This document shows, piece by piece, positions 25,739 to 33,317 of a stretch of DNA of 64,000 nucleotides. Location of the stretch: positions 1,841,501 through 1,905,500 of the forward strand of contig NZ_CP027762.1 of assembly GCF_003852315.1 (NCBI RefSeq). The letters run 5' to 3'. The DNA is from Pseudomonas sp. LBUM920 (lineage in GTDB: Bacteria > Pseudomonadota > Gammaproteobacteria > Pseudomonadales > Pseudomonadaceae). How positions within the stretch are numbered: position 1 is the stretch's first letter; every line of letters starts with the position of its first letter. The position numbers and the translations under genes are program-made. The notes below the pieces were generated by a model. The model was not told where the DNA came from and made no database searches. It saw nothing but the letters and a program-made list of their open reading frames with translations.

Positions 25739-25758
25739 ATTGAAAGGTTGGTGAAAAC

Positions 25759-26319
25759 ATGAAACGTTTTTTTGATCTGGTACTGAGCCTCTTTGCCTTG
25801 CTCATACTCTTGATCCCGATCTTGCTTGTTACGCTGGCAGTCAAATTGACGTCAAAGGGGCCTGCACTGTATTGGTCTGACCGCGTAGGGGTGAACAACG
25901 TATTGTTCAGGATGCCAAAGTTTCGCTCAATGCGAATTGGTACGCCTGCTGTCGCCACGCATTTGCTGCTCGATCCGTCTAAATACTTGACGCCGATTGG
26001 CAACTTTCTTAGAAAGTCCAGCCTCGATGAGTTGCCCCAGCTGTGGAGTATCATCGCAGGTGATATGAGTTTTGTAGGACCAAGGCCCGCGCTTTTTAAT
26101 CAGGCCGATCTGATTGAGCTGCGTACCGAGCAAGGCGTACACCTCATCCGTCCAGGTCTCACGGGGTGGGCGCAGGTCAACGGCCGTGATGAGTTGCCCA
26201 TACCGGTTAAGGTTGGCTATGATGCTTTTTACGCGAAAAACATGAGCGTTCTTTTCGACCTTAAAATCTTGTTTTTAACAGCTTTGAAGGTCATTAAACG
26301 TGATGGTGTTTCACATTAA
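25759..26319 (+). CDS. Initiating phosphoglycosyl transferase (PglC/WbpL-position)
   Basis: The 186-residue protein is a short monotopic phosphoglycosyl transferase: one amino-terminal re-entrant helix (FDLVLSLFALLILLIPILL), then KFRSMRIGT, the catalytic LRKSSLDELPQLWSII with Asp-Glu, and VGPRPALFNQ, RPGLTGWAQVNGR. Such enzymes move a sugar-1-phosphate onto undecaprenyl phosphate and so start the repeat unit. With WbpM and the WbpV-like reductase beside it, QuiNAc or a related sugar is the likely first residue. Note that P. aeruginosa WbpL is a polytopic enzyme of a different fold; this is its functional counterpart, not its homologue. AAAGG precedes the ATG. Confidence 0.85.
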   Translation: MKRFFDLVLSLFALLILLIPILLVTLAVKLTSKGPALYWSDRVGVNNVLFRMPKFRSMRIGTPAVATHLLLDPSKYLTPIGNFLRKSSLDELPQLWSIIAGDMSFVGPRPALFNQADLIELRTEQGVHLIRPGLTGWAQVNGRDELPIPVKVGYDAFYAKNMSVLFDLKILFLTALKVIKRDGVSH

Positions 26320-26393
26320 TACCGTACCAAGTGTTTGATTGGCCGATTCAGGTTGATTATGCAAAGTATGTTTTTTGTTCTGCGTTGTAACGC

Positions 26394-26415
26394 GATCAAC
26401 AAAAAATTTTTGATC
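26394..26415 (+). other. AT-rich inverted repeat before wbpM
   Basis: GATCAA and TTGATC flank an A/T run (AAAAAATTT) about 25 bases before the wbpM start. It could be an operator or a weak terminator-like structure between the initiating transferase and wbpM. The 120-base gap here is the longest inside the cluster after the first gene, so wbpM may have its own promoter. Confidence 0.3.
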
Positions 26416-26439
26416 TGACGCATAGGCGATAGGTGAGTC

Positions 26440-28437
26440 ATGATAAACCGGTTGCGTACGTGGCTATTAAAATTGCCTCGTCATCAAAAACGACTGATTC
26501 AGGTATTGGCAGACGTCATACTCGTATTTTTGGCGCTGTGGATGGCGTTTTTAGTCCGTCTCGGAATCGACGAGATGGTCAACCCGGTCAAAATGCACTT
26601 ATGGTTGTTTCTGGCGGCGCCGGTGGTTGCGATACCTCTGTTCATTCGCTTCGGTATGTACCGCGCTGTCATGCGTTATTTTGGCAATGATGCGTTGGTC
26701 GCAATCATCAAGGCCGTCAGTCTTTCTTCTTTAATCCTGGGTGTAGTTGTTTATTGGTATAGCAATCATCAGAACGTGGTGCCCCGGTCGATCATTTTCA
26801 ACTATTGGTGGTTGAGCTTGATCATGGTCGGTGGCTTGCGTTTGACCATGCGTCAGTACTTTTTAGGCGATTGGTTTGCCGCTGCCCAACATGTCCCGTT
26901 TACCAGCCGGGACGACGGTCTTTCACGCGTCGCAATCTATGGTGCCGGCGCGGCGGGGAATCAACTGGTGGCAGCGCTTCGTATGGGGCGAGTGATGCGC
27001 CCGGTTGCGTTCATTGACGATGACGCGTCTATTTCGGACCGTGTCATCTCGGGCCTCCAAGTCTATAAGCCCAAGCATATCCAGAGGATGATCGACGCCA
27101 CGGGCGCACAAGAAATTCTCTTGGCAATCCCGTCCTCCAATCGCGGTCGGCGGCGGGAGATTCTCGGTTTTCTCGAAGGTTTTCCGCTCCACGTTCGTAG
27201 CGTCCCGGGGTTTATGGACCTGGCCAGTGGAAGGGTCAAGGTTGACGATATTCAAGAGGTCGATATTGCGGACTTGCTGGGTCGTGATTCGGTGCCTGCG
27301 CAAGGCGATTTGCTTGAGCATTGCATCAAGGGGCAGAGTGTCCTTGTCACGGGTGCGGGTGGCTCGATCGGTTCAGAGCTCTGTCGGCAAATTCTGGAGC
27401 TTAAGCCTAAAACCTTGCTCTTGTTTGAGCACAGCGAGTTCAATCTCTACAGTATTCTTTCAGAGTTGGAACAGCGTATTACTCGTAAATCGCTACCGGT
27501 AAAACTGCTACCCATCCTGGGTTCAGTAAGGGACCCGTCAAAACTGCTGGATGTCATGAAGGCCTGGCGGGTGGATACCGTTTACCACGCTGCCGCCTAT
27601 AAGCATGTACCCATTGTTGAGCACAACATCGCAGAGGGTGTGCTGAACAATGTTATCGGCACGCTGAACGCGGCGCAGGCGGCGGTTCAAGCGGGCGCAT
27701 CGAATTTTGTATTGATTTCCACCGACAAGGCAGTGCGCCCAACAAACGTGATGGGCAGCACCAAGCGACTTGCCGAGTTGACGTTACAGGCGTTGAGCCG
27801 CGAGCCTGCCCCCGTGCTGTTTGGGGACAAGTCCAACGTGTCGCGGGTGAATAAAACCCGTTTTACGATGGTTCGATTTGGCAATGTATTAGGCTCCTCC
27901 GGTTCGGTGATCCCGCTGTTTCACAAGCAGATAAAGTCTGGCGGACCGCTGACGGTCACGCACCCGAAGATCACCCGCTACTTCATGACCATTCCTGAAG
28001 CGGCTCAGTTGGTCATCCAAGCGGGTTCCATGGGGCTGGGCGGAGACGTGTTCGTGCTGGATATGGGTGAGCCGGTCAAGATCGTCGAACTGGCTGAAAA
28101 AATGATCCATCTGTCAGGGCTGAGTGTGCGGTCCGACAAAAATCCTCACGGCGATATTGCCATTGAGTTTTCCGGTTTGCGGCCGGGCGAGAAGTTATAC
28201 GAAGAGTTGCTTATCGGAGACAATGTTGTTGCAACGCAACATCCGATGATCATGAGCGCTAACGAGGACTACTTGCCGTGGGAAGTGTTGAAGGTCAAGC
28301 TTTCTGAGTTGCTGGCCGCAGTCGATCAAGACGATTTCGGCCGGGTTCGCCAGTTGTTGCGCGACACCGTCAGCGGTTATACGCCGGATGGGGAAATTGT
28401 TGACTGGATATATCAGCAGCGTCGGCTTGAGCCATGA
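26440..28437 (+). CDS. wbpM: UDP-GlcNAc 4,6-dehydratase, WbpM family
   Basis: A 665-residue inner-membrane enzyme. Residues about 15-125 contain four membrane segments, then a CoA-binding-like Rossmann domain (AIYGAGAAGNQLVAAL near 167), then the catalytic SDR domain starting at VLVTGAGGSIGSELCRQI (near 303). The catalytic stretch STDKAVRPTNVMGSTKR has Met in place of the usual Tyr, as expected for WbpM (Ser-Met-Lys triad). It makes UDP-4-keto-6-deoxy-GlcNAc, the substrate for the WbpV-like reductase. As in P. aeruginosa it closes the O-antigen locus. A terminator lies about 100 bases downstream. Confidence 0.94.
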   Translation: MINRLRTWLLKLPRHQKRLIQVLADVILVFLALWMAFLVRLGIDEMVNPVKMHLWLFLAAPVVAIPLFIRFGMYRAVMRYFGNDALVAIIKAVSLSSLILGVVVYWYSNHQNVVPRSIIFNYWWLSLIMVGGLRLTMRQYFLGDWFAAAQHVPFTSRDDGLSRVAIYGAGAAGNQLVAALRMGRVMRPVAFIDDDASISDRVISGLQVYKPKHIQRMIDATGAQEILLAIPSSNRGRRREILGFLEGFPLHVRSVPGFMDLASGRVKVDDIQEVDIADLLGRDSVPAQGDLLEHCIKGQSVLVTGAGGSIGSELCRQILELKPKTLLLFEHSEFNLYSILSELEQRITRKSLPVKLLPILGSVRDPSKLLDVMKAWRVDTVYHAAAYKHVPIVEHNIAEGVLNNVIGTLNAAQAAVQAGASNFVLISTDKAVRPTNVMGSTKRLAELTLQALSREPAPVLFGDKSNVSRVNKTRFTMVRFGNVLGSSGSVIPLFHKQIKSGGPLTVTHPKITRYFMTIPEAAQLVIQAGSMGLGGDVFVLDMGEPVKIVELAEKMIHLSGLSVRSDKNPHGDIAIEFSGLRPGEKLYEELLIGDNVVATQHPMIMSANEDYLPWEVLKVKLSELLAAVDQDDFGRVRQLLRDTVSGYTPDGEIVDWIYQQRRLEP

Positions 28438-28540
28438 GTTTAAAAGTTACAACTTTACGGGTGAGTCACTCTGCCCGAATAGAAAAACACACGCTGTAAC
28501 CGACTCACTTTTGACTCCCTCCAAACATCACCTAAGTTAG

Positions 28541-28568
28541 AAAGGCAGCTTCGGAAAGCTGCTTTTCT
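28541..28568 (+). terminator. Intrinsic terminator between wbpM and comEA
   Basis: GCAGCTT and AAGCTGC pair around a short CGG(A) loop and are followed by TTTTCTT, about 105 bases after the wbpM stop. It ends the O-antigen transcript before comEA. Confidence 0.8.
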
Positions 28569-28594
28569 TCTACCGATGTCATGGAGCGTCACCT

Positions 28595-28927
28595 ATGCAA
28601 AACACCTATATCTCTTCCCTGATCTTTGCCTTCCTCGCGAGTGTCTCCGTCGCCACCACCGCAGCCCCATCCGCCAAACCCGAAGCCCCAACGCCTATCG
28701 TCGCCCAGATGGCGAAAGTCGAAGAAACGACCAAGGTCAATCTGAACACGGCCGACGCTGAAGTCCTGCGCCGCGATCTGTTCGGCATTGGCGCCGCCAA
28801 GGCCAAGGCGATTGTCGCCTATCGCGACAGCAATGGGCCTTTCACTGCGGTAGATGAGTTGCTGGAAGTCAAAGGTATCGGTAAGGCATTGTTGGAGAAG
28901 AACCGCGACAGGTTGGCTATTAATTAA
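28595..28927 (+). CDS. ComEA-like helix-hairpin-helix DNA-binding protein
   Basis: A 110-residue exported protein: signal peptide MQNTYISSLIFAFLASVSVATTAAPSA removed near residue 25, a short linker, then the double helix-hairpin-helix domain with VNLNTADAEVLRRDLFGIG and the hairpin LLEVKGIGKALLEKN. ComEA proteins bind double-stranded DNA in the periplasm during uptake in transformable bacteria; in many pseudomonads the same small gene sits beside wbpM without proof of competence. The product is a stand-alone soluble form without the membrane anchor of Gram-positive ComEA. Confidence 0.85.
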   Translation: MQNTYISSLIFAFLASVSVATTAAPSAKPEAPTPIVAQMAKVEETTKVNLNTADAEVLRRDLFGIGAAKAKAIVAYRDSNGPFTAVDELLEVKGIGKALLEKNRDRLAIN

Positions 28928-28944
28928 GGCTGTAAACCTTGCTC

Positions 28945-28975
28945 AAAAGGCCGGTCATTGACCGGCCTTTTCTTT
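28945..28975. terminator. Bidirectional terminator between comEA and tetR
   Basis: AAAAGGCCGGTCA and TGACCGGCCTTTT form a nearly perfect palindrome with an A-run on one side and a T-run on the other, so it can stop transcription from comEA and from the convergent TetR gene. Its left arm lies just outside and its right arm inside the tail of the TetR gene. Confidence 0.88.
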
Positions 28976-29533
28976 GTCTGAGATTTGAGCTTTCAAGTTC
29001 TCGCGCACAACTTTCATGATCCGCGTCGCCAACGCTTGGCTCTCTACGCTCCTGGCCAGCACCAATGCCCCTACCAACGTCGACATCAGTACCAGGCTTC
29101 GTTCGTCGGCATTCGCGTGATCCAACGTTGATTCAACCTGCCTTAATCGCGCTTCAAGCACAGCATCTGTGGTCGGGCTCTGCTGTCCCCTCAGGCCCAA
29201 TTCCGAAGACATGGTCGGTAGCGGGCAGCCTTCAGCGGGAGAGGTCTGGTGCCATTCAGACAGGTAGTTGTCTATGAATGCATCCAGCGGCCGTTCCTGG
29301 CTGAACAGTGTTTCGCAATGCGCGTCCAGTTCTGCAGCCGCAGCCTGCAGGGCCTTTTCCACCAGATCATCCTTGGACTTGAAATGCGCGTAAAAGCCAC
29401 CGTGCGTCAGATTGAGTGCTTTCATCAGGGGTTGCAGGCCGGTCGCGCTGATGCCGTCGCGGCGAAAGCGCACTGAGGCTTCCTTGATGATGCGTTGATG
29501 AGTCTGGGCTTTATGGTCTGCTGAATAACGCAT
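28955..29533 (-). CDS. TetR-family transcriptional regulator
   Basis: A 192-residue regulator with the helix-turn-helix at residues about 10-55 (THQRIIKEASVRFRRDG, then LMKALNLTHGGFYAHFKSKDDL) and a helical ligand domain resembling the TetR_C_11/QacR-like group. I prefer the ATG at 29533 (MRYSADHKAQ) because GAGG lies seven bases before it; an ATG at 29560 adds the basic tail MPARPRGRP, which other TetR proteins also carry. It is divergent from the GntR gene at 29667, and a TTAAC-GAA-GTTAA palindrome lies directly upstream. The ligand and targets are unknown. Confidence 0.85.
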   Translation of the reverse strand: MRYSADHKAQTHQRIIKEASVRFRRDGISATGLQPLMKALNLTHGGFYAHFKSKDDLVEKALQAAAAELDAHCETLFSQERPLDAFIDNYLSEWHQTSPAEGCPLPTMSSELGLRGQQSPTTDAVLEARLRQVESTLDHANADERSLVLMSTLVGALVLARSVESQALATRIMKVVRENLKAQISDKEKAGQ

Positions 29534-29561
29534 GGGGCGGCCTCGTGGACGAGCGGGCATG

Positions 29562-29574
29562 TTAACGAAGTTAA
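29562..29574. promoter_or_regulatory. Candidate operator palindrome between tetR and gntR
   Basis: TTAAC-GAA-GTTAA is a perfect 5-3-5 palindrome in the divergent gap, next to the tetR start. TetR regulators commonly bind such sites over their own promoters, so self-regulation is a reasonable guess. Confidence 0.4.
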
Positions 29575-29666
29575 GCTTTTTTACCCATCTACACATCGTT
29601 CAGCGGTACTGGCATGAAAAGTGATTACATCTGGTTCAGGGATTGTTCAACAATCGTGAGGTGGTG

Positions 29667-30311
29667 ATGACGCTCAGCTTGTCTCTGGCGGATCAGATTG
29701 CACGCGAACTGCGTGCCGACATCATTGGCGGGCGGCTGTTGCCCGGCATGGCGCTGGTCGAGGTAGATCTGGTCAAAATTTATAACGCATCGCGCAATAC
29801 CATTCGCGAGGCCTTGCACCGTTTGGGGCAGGAAGGGCTTACCCGTTATGTGCGCAACAAAGGCGTGATGGTGCGACGACTGGAACGAGATGAAGTGCGT
29901 GACCTGTTCGTTGTACGTCGAACCCTCGAATTGCAGGCTATCGCCCAGAGCGGGGTGCTGACGGATGCTCAGTCCGAGCACATGCAAAACGCAATCGAAG
30001 CCACCTCCCTGGCCAGGGAGCGTGAAGACTGGCGGGCGGTGGCGACTCACAGCCTGGCGTTCCACCAACGGATTGTCGGATTGATGCGCAGCCCGCTGTT
30101 TGATGAATTTTTCGCCCAGGTGATTGCTCAATTGCGCCTGGTGTTTTGCGCGGCACCCGATGAGCAGCGTTTCCAGTCGCCCTGGCTGGAGCGTGACCAG
30201 GAGATCTACGCGTTGCTGGCGGGCGGCAACAAAGCGGCTGCACAGGAGGCGATGAGCCTGTACCTGGACGATTCCGAACGCCTTTCCCTGGCCTTGTTTG
30301 ATCACCCCTGA
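29667..30311 (+). CDS. GntR-family regulator (FadR subfamily, FCD domain)
   Basis: A 214-residue regulator: winged helix at the amino end (LADQIARELRADIIGGRLLPGMAL, then NASRNTIREALHRLGQEGL) and an all-helical FCD effector domain with the metal-binding D-x(3)-H region (SLAFHQRIVGL). ATG at 29667 follows GTGAGGTGG; an in-frame TTG at 29643 is also open. The next gene begins within the stop codon region, so it probably belongs to the same transcript as the DUF1989 gene and regulates it. Confidence 0.88.
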   Translation: MTLSLSLADQIARELRADIIGGRLLPGMALVEVDLVKIYNASRNTIREALHRLGQEGLTRYVRNKGVMVRRLERDEVRDLFVVRRTLELQAIAQSGVLTDAQSEHMQNAIEATSLAREREDWRAVATHSLAFHQRIVGLMRSPLFDEFFAQVIAQLRLVFCAAPDEQRFQSPWLERDQEIYALLAGGNKAAAQEAMSLYLDDSERLSLALFDHP

Positions 30312-30325
30312 TGGAGGATTGCCCC

Positions 30326-31174
30326 ATGTATAAAGACTACCCGGCCGCGTACCAGGTCAGCAAAGGTTCTGCGCTGCAGGTTGATACCGCGTTCTATGAG
30401 CGCATTCGTGATCGTGCGGACCAATGCACATTGATCGAGCAGTTCGAAGTGCCGATCCGTACGGGCAGGGCGTGGAAGGTGCCGGCTGGGCATGTGTTCC
30501 GTGTTACCACGCCGGTTGGGCCACAAGTGGGTGACTTCAACGTGTGGAATGCCAACGATCCTCGCGAACGTCTTTGGGCCGCACGCACCCGCCAGTTACA
30601 AGGCGCACATGTCAGCACTCATGATCGACTGTGGTCGAACCTGCCGTTTCTGCGGCCGCTGGTGACCATCACCGATGACAGCCTGGCGAGTTATGGCATC
30701 GACGAGCATGGCGGACGCCTGCACGATTTGCTCGGCACGCGCTGCGATCCGTATGTGAATCGCATGCTCACCGGCGAAGACTTTCATCACCATTGCCACT
30801 CAAACCTGACGCGCGCGGTGCTGCCCCACGGCCTGACGGAGTTCGACGTGCATGACGTGCTGAACATTTTCCAATGCACCGGCCTCAATCACGACGACAT
30901 GTACTTCATGAAAGCCTGCCCGGCGCAGAAGGGCGACTACCTGGAGTTTTTTGCCGAGATTGATTTGCTCTGCGCTTTATCGACGTGCCCTGGCGGGGAT
31001 TTGTCGCTGCCGATGTGGGGGCCGGACGCGCAGGATCCGTTAACGGTGTGTCGCCCGTTGGGTGTGGAGATTTATCGCCTGGAGGAGGAGTTGCTCAATG
31101 GCTGGAGCCAGCCTGAGCGTGCTGCCTACAAGGGGCAGCACGGATTGCATATTGCCAAGGCGGCGTGGGAGTAG
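30326..31174 (+). CDS. DUF1989 (urea carboxylase-associated-type) protein
   Basis: A 282-residue cytosolic protein of the DUF1989 family. Family features seen are RTGRAWKVPAGHVFRV, GPQVGDFNVW, the metal-ligand-like HCHSNLTRAVL stretch around residue 150 and a later EFFAEIDLLCALSTCPGGD with two cysteines. Paralogues usually occur as pairs next to urea or guanidine carboxylase genes; here there is only one, without a carboxylase, following a GntR regulator. The ATG at 30326 has GGAGG eight bases before it, whereas an ATG at 30311 would overlap the gntR stop without such a signal. The reaction is unknown. Confidence 0.78.
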   Translation: MYKDYPAAYQVSKGSALQVDTAFYERIRDRADQCTLIEQFEVPIRTGRAWKVPAGHVFRVTTPVGPQVGDFNVWNANDPRERLWAARTRQLQGAHVSTHDRLWSNLPFLRPLVTITDDSLASYGIDEHGGRLHDLLGTRCDPYVNRMLTGEDFHHHCHSNLTRAVLPHGLTEFDVHDVLNIFQCTGLNHDDMYFMKACPAQKGDYLEFFAEIDLLCALSTCPGGDLSLPMWGPDAQDPLTVCRPLGVEIYRLEEELLNGWSQPERAAYKGQHGLHIAKAAWE

Positions 31175-31182
31175 CGGCAGCT

Positions 31183-31350
31183 TCAGCGGTCCTGGGCGTC
31201 CTTTGAGTCTGCCTGGGCGTTGCGCTCGGCCACGCGTTTGCGTTGTTCGTCGGTGAGTTCCACCTTGTTGGCGCTGTCACGCAGCATCAATAAACCACCG
31301 ACGATCGAACCGATCGCGACCACTAAAATCAACCAGGCATACCACGGCAT
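31183..31350 (-). CDS. DUF2897 small membrane protein
   Basis: A 55-residue protein with one membrane helix (MPWYAWLILVVAIGSIVGGL) and a hydrophilic, charged tail of KVELTDEQRKRVAERNAQAD. This fits the DUF2897 family, short inner-membrane proteins of unknown function common in Pseudomonas. The ATG at 31350 has an AAGGAGAG site before it; the frame is open upstream to 31392 over a hairpin and is not needed. It converges with the DUF1989 gene, eight bases away. Confidence 0.8.
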   Translation of the reverse strand: MPWYAWLILVVAIGSIVGGLLMLRDSANKVELTDEQRKRVAERNAQADSKDAQDR

Positions 31351-31365
31351 AGGGCTCTCCTTGAG

Positions 31366-31447
31366 GCAGCAAACCGTGGGGAAATTTCCCACGGTAATAG
31401 CTGCTTTGAGTAACGGGCTATCTTAGTAGTTCATTGTAGGCCCGTTA
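31366..31447. other. Two inverted repeats between DUF2897 gene and permease
   Basis: CCGTGGG/CCCACGG (31374-31380 with 31388-31394), extended by GCAGC/GCTGC, forms a hairpin around GGAAATTTCC-like sequence. TAACGGGC/GCCCGTTA (31411-31418 with 31440-31447) forms a second, with a 21-base loop. Neither has a clear U-run on either strand. They could end the leftward permease transcript or structure the leader of the DUF2897 gene. Confidence 0.4.
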
Positions 31448-31460
31448 TGCTCCAGTAGCC

Positions 31461-32825
31461 TCAGAGCCCCGTCAACATCGCATCGGCCGGTGCGTCGGCA
31501 CGGTCTTGTGCAGTCAGCTGGAAGTAGATGAATCCCACCAGCATAAAGCCCAGGAAGATCAGCCCGATCAGCGCGTTGAACCAGGCCATGGCCACCAGGC
31601 AGACCACCGCCAACACCAGCGCTATGCCGGGCACGATCGGATAGCCCGGCGCACGGAAGGTGCGCTCCAGCAGTGGCTCGGTCTTGCGCAGTTTGAACAG
31701 GCTGAGCATGCTCATGATGTACATCACGATGGCACCGAACACCGCCATGGTGATCATCGCGGCGGTCAGCGTCATGCCGCCCAGGTTGATCAGGCCGTCG
31801 CTGTAGATGGCGGCGATGCCGACCACACCGCCGGCGATAATTGCCCGGTGCGGTGTCTGAAAACGCGACAGTTTGGCGAGGAAGGAGGGCAGGTAGCCGG
31901 CGCGCGCGAGGGCGAAGAACTGGCGCGAGTAGCCCAGGATGATGCCGTGAAAACTCGCCACCAGGCCGAACAGGCCGATCCACACCAACATGTGCAGCCA
32001 GCCGGAGCTGTCGCCCACCACGGTTTTCATCGCTTGCGGCAACGGGTCATTGATATTCGACAGCGTGCGCCAGTCGCCCACGCCGCCGGCAAAGAACATC
32101 ACGCCCATGGCCAGCACCACCAGCGTCAGGATCCCGCTGATGTAGGCTTTGGGGATGGTGCGCTTGGGGTCCTTCGCTTCCTCGGCAGCCATCGCTGCAC
32201 CTTCGATGGCAAGGAAGAACCAGATGGCGAAAGGAATGGCCGCAAACATCCCGGCTATCGCCGGCGCGCCGAAGGTGTCGGACCCGGCCCAGCCATTGAG
32301 GGCGAAGTTGCTGAAGCTGAACGCCGGCGCTACCACGCCCATGAACACCAACAGTTCGGCGACGGCGAGCACGCATACCACCAACTCGAAGGTGGCCGCG
32401 AGTTTCACCCCAAGAATATTCAGGCCCATGAAGACGATATAGGCACCGACGGCCGCGTGTTTGGGGTCGAGTGCCGGAAACTGCACATTCATATAGGCGC
32501 CGATGGCCAAGGCAATTGCAGGCGGGGCGAAGACAAATTCGATCAACGTCGCCAGGCCTGCGATCAAGCCGCCTTTCTCACCGAATGCGCGACGGCTGTA
32601 GGCAAATGGGCCACCTGCGTGAGGAATCGCCGTAGTGAGTTCGGTGAAGCTGAATATAAAGCAGGTGTACATGGCGGCGACCATCAGCGAGGTCACCAGA
32701 AAGCCCAACGTACCGGCGACGCCCCAGCCGTAGCTCCAGCCGAAGTACTCGCCGGAAATCACCAAGCCGACGGCAATGCCCCACAGATGCAGGGTGCCCA
32801 AGGTGGGTTTGAGTTGTGTATTCAT
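31461..32825 (-). CDS. eat: APC-family permease, ethanolamine-permease type
   Basis: A 454-residue inner-membrane transporter with about twelve helices. The first helix region LHLWGIAVGLVISGEYFGWSYGWG and the AEEAKDPKRTIPKAYI loop are typical of the ethanolamine permease (Eat) subgroup of the amino acid-polyamine-organocation family. The start at 32825 (MNTQLKPTLGTLHLWG) has a GGGAGAG site upstream. The ammonia-lyase genes eutBC are not adjacent, and the convergent DUF1989 gene is the only metabolic neighbour, so the substrate is not certain. Confidence 0.8.
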   Translation of the reverse strand: MNTQLKPTLGTLHLWGIAVGLVISGEYFGWSYGWGVAGTLGFLVTSLMVAAMYTCFIFSFTELTTAIPHAGGPFAYSRRAFGEKGGLIAGLATLIEFVFAPPAIALAIGAYMNVQFPALDPKHAAVGAYIVFMGLNILGVKLAATFELVVCVLAVAELLVFMGVVAPAFSFSNFALNGWAGSDTFGAPAIAGMFAAIPFAIWFFLAIEGAAMAAEEAKDPKRTIPKAYISGILTLVVLAMGVMFFAGGVGDWRTLSNINDPLPQAMKTVVGDSSGWLHMLVWIGLFGLVASFHGIILGYSRQFFALARAGYLPSFLAKLSRFQTPHRAIIAGGVVGIAAIYSDGLINLGGMTLTAAMITMAVFGAIVMYIMSMLSLFKLRKTEPLLERTFRAPGYPIVPGIALVLAVVCLVAMAWFNALIGLIFLGFMLVGFIYFQLTAQDRADAPADAMLTGL

Positions 32826-33218
32826 CGTGTTGCTCTCCCTGAACCGTTTGGAATGATTCAAGGTGTTGCAGCGGCCATGCCAGTGCGCCATTCATTGTCG
32901 TAAAGACGCCGAACTGTCGTCGAGGAGACGGTTTGGCGTTTGAAATCTTCTGTCATTGCACCAGTTGAGTGCAGGGGCGTTTGAGCTGCCGTCATCGCGG
33001 GCAAGCCCGGCTCCCACAGGTAACCGCAATCCCCTGTGGGCGCCGGGCTTGCCCGCGATGAGGCCCCAACAGCCTCCACCGACCTCTGTAAACCCCGCAT
33101 AAACCCACTCTTTACGCCGTCTTTACGCCCGGCCCCCAGCGTCGCTCTCGTTCCTTTACGCCACTCCTGCGGACAATTGACTCACACGCGGCAATCGCCG
33201 CAAAACGGAGAGACTTCC
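32826..33218. other. Intergenic region between permease and kdp operon
   Basis: Divergent promoters of the leftward permease gene and the rightward kdp operon must lie here. It contains a REP pair (32993-33062). I see no small coding frame of merit; the frame open into kdpF from 33036 crosses the REP arm. The final 30 bases hold the AACGGAGAG ribosome-binding site of kdpF. A KdpE-binding site is expected but no repeat could be recognised with confidence. Confidence 0.4.
32993..33062. repeat. REP pair (REPIN)
   Basis: Inverted arms CATCGCGGGCAAGCCCGG...CCCACAGG and CCTGTGGG...CCGGGCTTGCCCGCGATG are separated by about 15 bases. This is the GCGGGCAAGCCCG subtype also found near kdpC and kdpE. 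Confidence 0.88.
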
Positions 33219-33308
33219 ATGAGCGTTCTGGACGGGGTGTCACTGCTATTGGCCGTGGCGCTGTTCATTTATCTGCTGGTTGCGCTGTTACGCGCGGATC
33301 GGAACTAG
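33219..33308 (+). CDS. kdpF: K+-transporting ATPase small subunit KdpF
   Basis: A 29-residue single-helix membrane peptide, MSVLDGVSLLLAVALFIYL followed by LVALLRADRN, which stabilises the KdpFABC complex. The ATG at 33219 is preceded by CGGAGAG. It lies nine bases before kdpA and is too short to be found by usual length cut-offs. Confidence 0.93.
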   Translation: MSVLDGVSLLLAVALFIYLLVALLRADRN

Positions 33309-33317
33309 GAGCAGGCT

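Noticed and set aside
31506..32903. 465-codon rightward frame opposite the permease gene
   Set aside because: His- and Gln-rich antisense product with no motif; the leftward permease accounts for the sequence.
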